This document shows positions 1 to 10,478 of a stretch of DNA of 64,000 bases, piece after piece; positions within the stretch are counted from its first letter, which is position 1; the number at the start of each line of letters is the position of its first letter. Position numbers and translations under genes: made by a program. The notes under the pieces were generated by a model that worked only from the letters and a program-made list of their open reading frames with translations, was not told the origin of the DNA and ran no database searches. This DNA comes from Planoprotostelium fungivorum (lineage: Eukaryota > Evosea > Variosea > Cavosteliida > Cavosteliaceae). The stretch covers positions 1-64,000 of the forward strand of contig MDYQ01000142.1 of assembly GCA_003024175.1 (NCBI GenBank), in the 5' to 3' direction.

Positions 1-2017
1 TCAGAGACGAACGTGTCACCGTGGGCGTTTGTCTCTGGGCCAGAGCTGCCCGTGACGACGAATTCTGCAAGAGGAAACCTCTGGCCGAGCATGCCCATGA
101 ACGGTATCTGCAAGGATTGAGTCCATCTACAACGTTGTAGAGGCTCACGGCTCCACCGCAGCCCATGAGTAGAGCTGGCTGGTTGTAGAAGGCACGGGAG
201 CTCTTTTGGAGGGATTCGCTCAGCCACGGGGTCAGAGGGGGTGACTCCCAACCTGAAGAGGTGAGTATGGCATCTACAACGAGACACTTACCATTTCCAG
301 GATTTTCCGGATGGAAAGATACCTGTCATCGTCACTCTTCACGTCGATCTATCTTATTCTATTTTATTCTATTTTATTCTTCGCCTATCACAATCGAAGG
401 ATAAAAGATTGATTCATTATTGTCTGTAGATGTAGATGACAGAGAAGATCTCACATGTGCTCCATATGGTGGATCACGTTCTAATATCTCCTTCATCTTC
501 TCGGTTGCCATGGTAGCATCTATTCCTGGTGGTAGTCTGACCGATAACTTCAAAGAGCTCTCTGCCCTCATGACATTTCCCGCCGAAGCGGTTGGCGGGA
601 AACCGTCGGCACCCGTAACGGCTAGTTGCGGCTTCCACGTTCGGTTGCCCAATAATTCCGAGTGATTTCCAGATATGGGGTGCGCTCCTATCATGATTTG
701 AATTTCGAATCTACAACGTTGTAGACGGTCACCTCTCACGAACGGGACTTTATTGTGGACATCATCTCGCAGCGTCTGGTGAAATCGTTCAGAAAAATGT
801 CGACGATATTCCCGTCATTTTCGACGATCTACAACGATGTAGATGATGACTTCACCTCGGCACATGCGTGGATCTGCTGCATCCTCTCGCTCGGAATCGT
901 CTGGTACAACTCAGGGATCAATATCTCTCCACTCTTTGAATCTTCCATTCGATCCAACAAGATTCTCAATATGCGAAAACTCGACGGAACAACTCCACTG
1001 GCATCACCCGAATGGATGCCTTCGATCATCAGATTCCACTTTGTTCGTCTACAAGAACTGATCACCTTCTCTGAGAATCTTCACGGTCAGAGTCCCCGCT
1101 GCGATACCTCTCAGCGTTGTCGTCAACCACAGCTGTGAGTTTCATTACGATGAAACGTTTCTGTCGGTCACCTGATCATAATTGCCACCGCCGGTATCGA
1201 GGCAGACGACGAGCCTGACGTCGCCCAGGAAGTGTGTCAGCTTTTCCATGTAGTAAGGAAAATCTGCGCTGCCACTCTCTTCGCAAGCTTCGATGGTGAT
1301 GATGATGCGAGGGTGGGCCAGATCTGATGAGTTCAGGCGGGAGATTTGAAATTTGAAATCGAATCACTCTGCTGTTGGACGACTTTCACGGCTGCGATCG
1401 AACAGAAGACGGCGTAGCCATCATCGGCTGATCCTCTTCCGTAGAGTCTCGATATCATTTGAGTTTGAGTCTTTGAGATGGACTCACCTCTCTCCTCTTG
1501 TGACGGGAACATATGGAGATAAACCTTCGGCCCAATCATCTTGGGACAGGGGTGGCTGCTTGTCCATGTGGCCATACATGAGAACGGTTCTATATGATTG
1601 AGACAGGTGAAGAGAGATATGAAGTGCACTCACTCGTCCGTCGTGTAATGTGCGGATCGTGGGATGTCGATTAGAAGGAGAGGGGTTCTCTTTGGCTCTC
1701 TCATGATCTGAGCGAGATCGAATGTCAGAATTGAACTCTCATTGGTATGGAGTGGCACACCTGATATGTGAGACCTGTGACTCCTTGGACATCAATCCAA
1801 TCTGTGATGACCTTCATGGCTGCGTCCATGTGACCGTTCATCTCCCATTCTGAATCAAAATTCGGACTCTGAATACCTTCGAGTCAGCCGATCGAACTGG
1901 AATCCATCTTCACAATCCTCTCACCTGATTGGGTACTCGTATGAAGTCCTGTAAAGCCTGCAACAGTCCGTGATCGAATTGGTGGTCGATACTCTTCTTC
2001 GCTGCCTCGATGTTCAT
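1..2017 (-). CDS. M20-family metallopeptidase (partial, C-terminus off the left edge)
   Basis: Zinc-dependent peptidase or amidohydrolase of the M20/M28 clan. The start ATG at 2017 opens with MNIEAAKKSIDHQF, followed by the family-like 'FIRVPNQ'. Then come, in order, the metal-ligand motif VLMYGHMDKQP (about 1560-1600), LYGRGSADDGYAVF (about 1410-1450), the catalytic-glutamate motif EACEESGS with a following CLDTGG (about 1180-1300), the dimerisation-domain motif EGIHSGDASGVVPSSFRI (about 980-1040), VTGADGFPP (about 580-620) and the C-terminal GCGGA/IPFMGMLGQ segment (30-180). All the usual M20 ligands seem present. About nine short introns separate the exons. The last few tens of residues lie beyond base 1. 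The closest general type is the acetylornithine deacetylase/dipeptidase-like M20 group; substrate not determinable. No signal peptide is seen, so it is probably cytosolic. Confidence 0.88.
126..141. repeat. 16-bp palindrome TCTACAACGTTGTAGA, copy 1
   Basis: Perfect copy inside an intron of the M20 peptidase gene, eight bases after the donor. Confidence 0.9.
710..725. repeat. 16-bp palindrome, copy 2
   Basis: Perfect copy inside another intron of the M20 peptidase gene, a few bases after the GTGACC donor. Confidence 0.9.
828..843. repeat. 16-bp palindrome, copy 3 (one centre mismatch)
   Basis: TCTACAACGATGTAGA, again in an M20 peptidase intron and near its donor (GTGAAG). Confidence 0.8.
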
Positions 2018-2535
2018 GTTGTCTCTACAAATCTTCAATTCAAGAAGTCCCCAGACCAATCTTTCGTGCCACTCTACACCACTTGCTTCAACCCCGACTT
2101 ACATTATGTCCAGGCATTCCAGCCAGATTTCTATAAGATAGTCCCTTAGCTCTATCTAACAGCTCCTCAGTCCCACACTATTCGATCCATGCATAGAAAG
2201 ATCATCTATTTCAGTGCAACCCGTTTGGCCCGACTTTGTTCTTTCTATGACTCAGCCCGAATTTCGGACTTGTGTCCGAAGTGTCAACGGATGCCGCAGG
2301 TAGTGCACTTCAAATGATCCGCGACGAAGGATAAGGGGCTCAAGGTGTCGCCGCCTAGCAACGCTAACATGAGAAGGACCTTAGACGGTGTGGGAGCTCC
2401 TGATGATGACAGTATCGGGTGACTATCGAAGTGATATTCTCCGGGCTGAAAACGCCCGAACTGGTATTGGGTGCTTCGGGCCACAGTCTGAAAGGAATAC
2501 ACAGGCCGCATAAAAAGATCTTCAGAGAGACAGAG
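2018..2535. other. Intergenic, divergent promoter region
   Basis: Lies between the minus-strand M20 peptidase and the plus-strand LicD-like gene. An open frame continues upstream from 2536 back to 2419, but the hydrophobic signal-anchor begins right after 2536, so I treat 2419-2535 as leader. Nothing else recognised. Confidence 0.5.
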
Positions 2536-3714
2536 ATGAGAGTACCAAAGTCCCTCAAGTGGCTGACGCTCGTCGCGATGATCCAATTGATGGGGATGGC
2601 CGTGATATGGCAGGGACAAATCACAGGATCGAATGGAAAGACGAATGACGCCGAACCACAACTCCACCATCAGAGACAAGTCTTACAACATAGAGAGATA
2701 CCGACACCACCAGCGAAGCCAAGAGGAGTGTACACTCCACCCGCCCAAGATCCACGAGTGAATGCGCCACAGATGGACTACCAGAGGGCCTACAATCCCA
2801 ATCGACAGAGAGGAGGATACCAACCCCAGGCTTACGACAGACAAGACCGCTATTACGATAGAGGAGACCGAAGAGCATACGATTACTACGCTCCACCCAA
2901 GCATGCAATGGAGTTGATCGATCCCAATACAGTCAAGGGCAAGTCCGTCGTCTTCGAGGAGAAGGCCGACATGGAGAGCTACTCTGAGGATCATCTTCTC
3001 ATCCTCTACTCCCACGTCAACAGCAAGTCCGAGTACGATCCTCCACTTCGACACAACACCATCCTCTCCCTCTTGAAGGTCTTGACCGCCTTCATGGAGA
3101 AGCACCAGCTGCAGTACTGGCTCTCGCACGGTACACTACTCGGCGCCTACAGAAACAAGGGGTTCATTCCGTGGGACGTCGATGCCGATGTCGGTGTAGA
3201 GACTCAGACTCACAACAAGCTCGTCGAGATGATGAAAGAAGCCAGAGAGAAGAACACCACCGCCCTCAACTTCTGGGGAAATGCGGATGTTCAGATGGTG
3301 GTCCGAGAGGGTCAACACAAGCACATCATCCCTTACAAATTCGTCAACGTCACCAACGGCATGTACGTAGACTTCCTCCTCTTCCACGAATCATCCGGAG
3401 ACTACGTGATGAACTGGCCCGATGCCCGAGTTTGCAAGAACTGCCCTCTACCTCCCCGAAGAAATCAAGAGACCAAGTACATCATCAACAAGGACATCCT
3501 CTTTCCTCTCCATCTCCTTCCTTTCGAAGGTCACCAGCTACCCGCACCTGCTGACGCAGAAGCTTATCTGACTCACTGGTACGGAGACCTCAGCCCTCCC
3601 AGGATCATTCCATACGAGTACATGGCGTACCAGAGAAAGAAGGAGATGGCCGAGAGAGGAGAGAGAGACTACAGAGCCGACCACAGGGCCGGTGATAGAC
3701 AACCTGCCTTCTAA
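2536..3714 (+). CDS. LicD/fukutin-like phosphotransferase, type II membrane protein
   Basis: Single-exon gene of 392 codons. The N-terminus MRVPKSLKWLTLVAMIQLMG is a signal-anchor, followed by a Pro/Gln/Arg/Tyr-rich stem (about residues 40-120) and a LicD domain. The nucleotidyltransferase signature is HGTLLGAYRNKGFIPWDVDA with DVDADVGV (about residues 195-225), the paired acidic residues expected to hold metal in the LicD/FKTN/FKRP fold. MYVDFLLF and FPLHLLPFEG resemble later conserved LicD blocks. Family members transfer phosphocholine or ribitol/glycerol-phosphate to glycans in the Golgi or secretory pathway; the substrate here is unknown. The start was chosen because it directly precedes the signal-anchor; an in-frame start at 2419 is possible. 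The tail is rich in Arg, Glu and Asp. Confidence 0.82.
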   Translation: MRVPKSLKWLTLVAMIQLMGMAVIWQGQITGSNGKTNDAEPQLHHQRQVLQHREIPTPPAKPRGVYTPPAQDPRVNAPQMDYQRAYNPNRQRGGYQPQAYDRQDRYYDRGDRRAYDYYAPPKHAMELIDPNTVKGKSVVFEEKADMESYSEDHLLILYSHVNSKSEYDPPLRHNTILSLLKVLTAFMEKHQLQYWLSHGTLLGAYRNKGFIPWDVDADVGVETQTHNKLVEMMKEAREKNTTALNFWGNADVQMVVREGQHKHIIPYKFVNVTNGMYVDFLLFHESSGDYVMNWPDARVCKNCPLPPRRNQETKYIINKDILFPLHLLPFEGHQLPAPADAEAYLTHWYGDLSPPRIIPYEYMAYQRKKEMAERGERDYRADHRAGDRQPAF

Positions 3715-3998
3715 GAAAGACGAGATGGTGTATAGAGAGGACGCGAGAGACACAGACAGTTTTGGATCGATGTAATACAGAAAGATGTACAGACGGTGTT
3801 ATTTTTGTGTTGATATAGAAGTGGTGATGATCGTGACAATGTCTTTATCTGAAGAGATGTCGGCGATGATGGGGGTTCGATCTTGTGAAATGAAAGATCT
3901 ACTCTCAAGTTTAAGGTTTAAAATAATTTCATTATTGTGAATCGTATTGATGGGTCAGCAAACAACGAGAGAGCGGACGTTCTCAAATGAGATGATTG

Positions 3999-5693
3999 AT
4001 GATCCACATTGCAACATTTCATCACATCAACAGTTGCACTCGTTATCCCTTGTTGAATAGGATCACTGTTCAGATCGATCGTAGATTCGTCCGCCGAGCA
4101 TTAGCCAAGAAGAGAAGGATGGAGGAACAAGCTGCAGCCGCACCCAAAGAGACGTCATTGAACACGATATTGAATACTTTCCCTTTAGAACCCATTGGAA
4201 TCTTTCGCAGCTGCTTTCCTGAGAAGAATGGAACACCAAGGTGACTCTCTCCTTCTATTTGTCTTTCGATGTAACACCCACTCTGATGATGCATTTACGA
4301 TCATTCTTCTCCTCAAAGTTCAATGTTCAACGATGTACCATACATCCTCGTTTGAATCGCTCGATTGATGTGATGTCAGACAAGGCTCACTCTGTAAACA
4401 CACACAAGGCAAACTCCAAGTGACTTATGGCAACAATAACGCCGAACATTTCGTTGGTATGTACACTACACTCATCCCTTCGATCATCTCATCATTAATC
4501 ATCTTCCATCGTCGGGACGTAATGGTGGACAGATGGTCTCTCGAGTTTCTCTCACGCTCATCTCATCTTCCTCTTCCATCAGAACAGCCTCAACACAAGC
4601 CGAGTCAAGGCAAAGATAGAACCACCACGTCTGAACGGAGCCAAAGTGGGCGTATTTGCCACCAGAAGGTGAGAAGCTGTCCCACCACCGTTCGTCCGAT
4701 CCACCGAAATACCTTTTATTTCATCTTAATGTTTGGCAGTCCACACAGACCGAATCCAATCGGGCTGACGATTGCCAAGATAGAGAGGGTGGAGGGTGAT
4801 ACGGTCTACTTTTCAGGTGAAGATTTTGAATAGTTAGAGTAGCTTCTAAAGAACAGCAGGTGTCGATCTGGTCGATGGAACACCCGTATTGTGAGTGACG
4901 ATCGAGTCGTTGAGTATTTGAAATTCAAATCTCCCGCCTGCACATCACTTGAGACACCTACAACGACTGATGACTGTTACAGAGACATCAAACCTTACGT
5001 ACCCATCTACGATTCAGTGCCATCGGCTCAGACTCCCGAATGGATATTATCTCCCCCCGTATCGCCATTAGAGGTACATTTATCATCATTCACCATCGAC
5101 ATGCACCATCATCGCACACAATCACATCTCTTCATCACGTCTAACCTTCATCTCATCTGCATCATCTCGATGAAGTCGAAATAAAATATCTTTCCACATG
5201 TTTTATTCTCTCTCACCGAAGCACTGACTTGTCCACAGATTGAATACACCAGTGAGGCACTGCAGCAGCTGCAAGAAGTCTGTGATAAGAAGGTCCTCGA
5301 GTTCTATAAGAACCCAGAAGAATTAAAAGAAGCCATCACGGAGGTCTTGACGCTCGATCCGAGGTAATCGACATGCAATGTCCATCCATTGCGGCCATCT
5401 CATTTCGAATCAGATCGGTCGAATGGAAGAGGAAGTTGAAGAAGGGGGTTATGTCTCATTACGGCTTCTGCATCGATGTCCTCAATATCGTCTGCGGCTT
5501 CGATGGAGATGCACCGTCGCATGCAAAGATTATGCGCGTGGAAGATTGGTCAACCAGGTATGGACACGGTAAGAAGCCAAAGGACTACCATGCGAAGCCG
5601 CTGCGATTGAAGAAACCGAAAGAGGGAGGAGAGAAGAGGAGGAGGGAAGAAGAAGCAAAGACGGAAGAACACAAGAATAAAGAGAGCAAGTGA
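3999..5693 (+). CDS. TRMO: TRMO-like tRNA m6t6A37 methyltransferase (TsaA/YaeB family)
   Basis: SAM-dependent enzyme that N6-methylates t6A at tRNA position 37. Confirmed exons include 3999-4240, 4380-4456 and 4533-4668, with later exons to 5693. The spliced protein reads LEPIGIFRSCFPEKNGTPRQ (family start 'PIG..rS.f..k.GtPRQ'), then FSHAHLIFLFHQN, IEPPRLNG, VGVFATRSPHRPNPIGL, the hallmark motif, and VDGTPVLDIKPYVP. The C-terminal extension has a DPRS motif typical of eukaryotic TRMO and ends in a Lys/Glu-rich tail. The ATG at 3999 gives about 40 residues before a basic stretch (about residue 30) and Ala-rich linker; a start at 4120 (MEEQ) is also possible. Splicing keeps frame across the TRMO core, which makes the call firm. 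Confidence 0.88.
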
Positions 5694-6128
5694 TGTGGTC
5701 CCAAACTCTGTTGCATCGTGATGCTTAGACGCTGCCGAGACCTCTCATACGAATTGACATCCAATAAGATGCCAACGAACAGAAGCTTACTTCTGCCACA
5801 ACTGTCTCTCTGCTTCACAGAATTATAAAACGACTCTGGCACAGATGCATCATGCACAAGACATCCATAGACACAGACAAAATGGAGTAACCAAAGAGGA
5901 CAAAGGCATTCTCAGCGATAGAAAGGTCTGTGATTGTGTGGCTGCGAAGGAAAATATTGACTCCACTGGGCCCTTGTTTGGCGGGAAACGTAAACGCGAG
6001 AAAGTGGATGAACAGACGTTAACAACCGAAGCGGACGGTTTCTCCCGCGCATTTTCTCCCCATTCAAATATCAACCGACGCGAAACAGACAGCATCTGGG
6101 AGAGAAGAGGTCGATAGACACGAGAGAG
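5694..6128. other. Intergenic/5' region of the WEE1 gene
   Basis: An ORF of 90 codons (5845-6117) is open here but shows no family likeness, and I do not call it coding. It contains E2F-like words (5977-5988 and about 6042-6055) that suit a cell-cycle promoter. It could also be an upstream WEE1 exon. Confidence 0.4.
5977..5988 (+). promoter_or_regulatory. E2F-consensus-like site upstream of WEE1
   Basis: TTTGGCGGGAAA, a perfect match to the palindromic E2F/DP consensus, 140 bases before the WEE1 ATG; a second related word, TTTCTCCCGCGC, lies about 60 bases further on. The same 12-mer also occurs in introns of unrelated genes in this window, so regulatory use here is inference. Confidence 0.45.
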
Positions 6129-7957
6129 ATGAATGATTCTACAAAGAGAGCCATTGGGCGCAGGCTCTTCTCAGGAAATGCGATCGATATCAATGCCCCA
6201 AGGACGAGAGTGCCCGTTTCTGAACGGATGTTGAAGCCATTAACGCCAATATCTTCTGTTGTACCACACCCTTTTACAGAAACGCCGACCGATGTGAGAT
6301 TTTGCATTGTCTAACAATCTCTGACAACCGCAGACACTGCCAGTCCCTCCGACGTTCTTTTTCAGTGGTGTTTCCACTCCTTTTAGCCCAAAGAAAAAGA
6401 CAACGAAAGCATGCCCACCTTCTCCCTCACCCAAAAAGACTCTCACTTCTCTGTCAGGGAATAGAAGAGTTCGGTCAGGTAAGAAGATCACTTTCCTCCA
6501 TCGAAAACCACCTACACATTCGAACATCTTTTAAGATATTCTTATCAGCTTATAGGAGACGAATTTTCGGACTCTGATCCACCGAAACCTGACCTCAGCT
6601 ACGTCCAAACTTCTTCGAGCCTCAAGGTGGATCTATCTCAGCACCTCTTAATTGACTTTTTTCAGGTTCCAGAGAAGGCCAACGATAACCCTTTCTCACC
6701 ACGCAAGCCTCCCACTAAGCGAGCCAAGATCGAAGATGCCTCCATATCACCTCTCATTCCGACCGTAGAGGTTCACGAACACCTCCCCACATCGTCCAGA
6801 TACACTCTCGACTTTGTAGAGATCGAACAGATCGGCGACGGCTCATTTGGCAAAGTCTATCGATGCACGAATCGGATAGACGGAGTCGAATATGCCATCA
6901 AGACGTTCAAGAAGGAGATCATGAGCGACAGCCACAAGAAGAACATGCTCAAAGAGGTCTACGCTCTCGCTGCCGTTGCCCATCCGAATCTGATCCGATA
7001 CTACTGTGCATGGTGAGATATAGAAGATGTGATGTGTTCTTTGTCTAAACGATGAAAAGGGTCGAAGATGAACGACGTCTGTATATCCAAACCGAATACT
7101 GTAATGGTGGCACCCTGAGTGACTTGAAGCAGAAGAGAGAAGATGCAAATGAGAAGATCACACCGGAAGAGATCATCGACATCATCCGTCAGCTCTGTGG
7201 AGGGATCAAGGTAAGAGCCTCCATCCGTGCTGCCATGGACTGAACCTCTCAGCACATGCATGCAAAGAACATGGTGCACCTGGACATCAAACCTTGCAAT
7301 ATCTACCTGCAGAAAGATGAAGGTTCGAATAGTGTTCAGTACAAACTGGGCGATTTTGGTCTGGCAGGTGAGAAAACGATACGATAGAGAGATTAAAATC
7401 GAAAAAAATCATTTTAAAGACGGTTTCGACTGATCCCCTGTCAGATTGTGCCAACAAGTTGAACTCGATAGAAGAGGGTGATGGACGATATCTACCTAAA
7501 GAGCTTCTGAACATGTCAGACAACCGTGAGTCTAGTCATCCTGCATCATGTGATCTGATTTGCAACCAGACGCGCTGAGCCGTGCCGACATCTTTTCACT
7601 CGGCATCAGCATCTACGAGCTCACGAGGAAAGAAGTCCTTCCAGGAAATGGTGAGACACAGATGGACGTGATGATGTGATGTTCTGACGTCATAATGCAG
7701 GACAGCAATGGACAGACATTCGAGAGGGAAAGTTTGACATCGACCTCCCACAAGAACTCGCAGAGCTCATCAAGAACATGATGCACCCTGTACCCCAACA
7801 GAGGCCCACGGCCGAAGACATCTTGAACTCACCCATCATTCGAACTCGACAGGAGACACAAGACAGCGAGTTGAAGCAACGACTGGCTTCTATGACGGAG
7901 AGAGTTGCACTCTTGGAACAAGTGTTACGAGAGAAGGGCATTGACGTGCCGAATTAG
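6129..7957 (+). CDS. WEE1: WEE1-family protein kinase
   Basis: Kinase that restrains mitotic entry by tyrosine phosphorylation of CDK1. The N-terminal part (6129-6760, several exons) is low-complexity and rich in Ser-Pro and Lys, such as SVSTPFSP-like and PFSPRKPPTKRAK segments, which look like CDK sites and a nuclear signal. The kinase domain follows: GDGSFGKVYRC glycine loop, EYAIKTFKK lysine, EVYALAAVAHPNLIRYYCAW, HLDIKPCNIYL catalytic loop, LGDFGLA, and the WEE1-specific EEGDGRYLPKELL activation segment. It ends with a short coiled coil (LASMTERVALLEQVLREKG). At least eight introns. The WEE1 rather than general Ser/Thr assignment rests on the HxDIKPxNI loop and the EEGDxRYLP segment. The exact N-terminus is uncertain. 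Confidence 0.88.
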
Positions 7958-7983
7958 AAGATGTGCCTTCACATGGAGGTCGT

Positions 7984-8211
7984 TTAATGTGGATAAAGAT
8001 TTTGTTTGTTACTCGGTCTTGTATCGCTTGGGATTCCACTCTGTGACGACTTTGAAGACCCAGAAAGAGTAGAAAGGTTAAGGAGAGAGAATGGATGGGA
8101 TAATGATGTTACAAAGGATATGATTGCAGTTACGTGGAAGAAGAATAGAAAATAGAGGAAATAGACGACTGGGTCGGGTAGATCGAGCTCGGTTCCGTAG
8201 ACTTTGCCCAT
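7984..8211 (-). CDS. Small single-pass membrane protein, unknown
   Basis: Short gene of up to 75 codons beginning MGKVYGTELDLPDPVVYFLY and continuing into a strongly hydrophobic helix (FLFFFHVTAIISF). It is convergent with WEE1 (stop 26 bases away) and divergent from METTL5 (87 bases to the METTL5 ATG). The second half as an unspliced frame is Ser-rich and unconvincing; an alternative frame in the same stretch reads VFKVVTEWNPKRYKTE then stop, which looks more like a real cytosolic tail, so an intron near 8060-8110 is likely although I see no clean AG acceptor. Function unknown. Confidence 0.45.
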   Translation of the reverse strand: MGKVYGTELDLPDPVVYFLYFLFFFHVTAIISFVTSLSHPFSLLNLSTLSGSSKSSQSGIPSDTRPSNKQNLYPH

Positions 8212-8238
8212 GGTGTGTGTCTGGGGTGATGTGTGTGA

Positions 8239-9377
<1,139 letters not shown>

Positions 9378-9747
9378 AAAGAGGAGTCATCATGTGTCGT
9401 GTGAATCACATCCGTCGACGAGATCTCATCACGTTTAGAATTGGGATCGCACCTCGTCATCGTCTGTTCGCTCGTCTCTGTTGTGCTCGATCAGAACGAA
9501 GAAGGAACGAGATCGCGGTTTCATAAAGTGAATAAGGCTAAGGCTCTCATGCGGCGAAGGTGTCAGACTCTTTCTAAAACACGAGGAACCGCTTCTCTCT
9601 CGCGAGCTGGACGATTGACGGCGTCACTGAGAGTCACAGAATTCAGCTGATTTGTCTCCATGCAGTTTGACAATCGACACGAAAAGTTCGCCCCGGTTTC
9701 CCCACTCCTTGTAAATCTCACCACCACACCAAATCGAACCGGGTCCG
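9378..9747. other. Intergenic, no gene seen
   Basis: 370 bases between METTL5 and the lysozyme gene; open frames here show no family likeness. Probably METTL5 3' end plus lysozyme promoter. Confidence 0.5.
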
Positions 9748-10255
9748 ATGAACTCACGCCTCCTCTTCGCTCTTGCTCTATGCGGACTGTTTGTCTTCAC
9801 CTTCGCCAGCAACTGCGGAGTGAGTGATTGATCCATTGAGATTGCATATGGGCTCACCTTCTCAGGGAAACTGCCCCGCCAACAACTGTAAGACTTGCCC
9901 TTGTGGAACGAAGAAGAGCTTCGCGAACATCCAATCCACATGTTCTCAGTGGAAGGGAATCAACCTCAGGTGCTGCAACTGCATCGCCAACGCCGAATCT
10001 AGCGGTAACGCCAACGCCATGCACGGCAACGGTGATGGATCCATCGACGTTGGACTCTTCCAGATCAACTCGGTCAACTGGAAGAGCTGCAATGGAGGAC
10101 GCGCACCATGTGGACTGTCTGAGAACATCAAGTGCGCCAAGTCCATCTACGGCTACAAGAAGAACTTCTCTCCTTGGGCAACATGCGGTGGCTGTGGCTG
10201 CTGCGGCTCTCGCTTCTTCGCCGAGCTGATGAACAGCACTGTCCTCGAGGCTTAA
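9748..10255 (+). CDS. Secreted lysozyme-like (c-type/SLT-fold) cysteine-rich protein
   Basis: Two exons, 9748-9819 and 9866-10255, joined in phase 0. Exon 1 encodes a signal peptide, MNSRLLFALALCGLFVFTFA. The mature part is Cys-rich (NCPANNCKTCPCG at its start, CGGCGCCG near the end). The core motif NAESSGNANAMHGNGDGSID followed by VGLFQINSVNW matches the lysozyme/transglycosylase pattern with the catalytic Glu in 'ESSGN' and the 'GLFQIN' strand. The likely role is cleavage of bacterial peptidoglycan in phagosomes or outside the cell, as expected for a bacterivore. About 153 residues in all, close to a c-type lysozyme, but the disulfide pattern differs, so the subfamily is open. Confidence 0.8.
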
Positions 10256-10478
10256 TGGCTTGGAACATGTAATAGATGTGTGAAAATATGACTCTTTGAT
10301 TCATCACTTGTGAAGACCTCTATTGAATGTTCATGCTCGATCTCTACGACATCATCACACATGACCGATTTTGAGGAGACAGACACCACAATCATCATCT
10401 CGAAATGTAACACGAGGAGAATGTGTTTCATCCATCCATTCCATCACATCATCATCACAGAATGAGAACCGATCGAAT

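Noticed and set aside
2621-3129. Long minus-strand ORFs opposite the LicD-like gene
   Set aside because: They are antisense frames of a strongly supported single-exon gene and have no motif of their own.
5845-6117. 90-codon ORF upstream of WEE1
   Set aside because: No domain, atypical composition, and it holds E2F-like sites; more likely 5' non-coding, though an upstream exon cannot be excluded.
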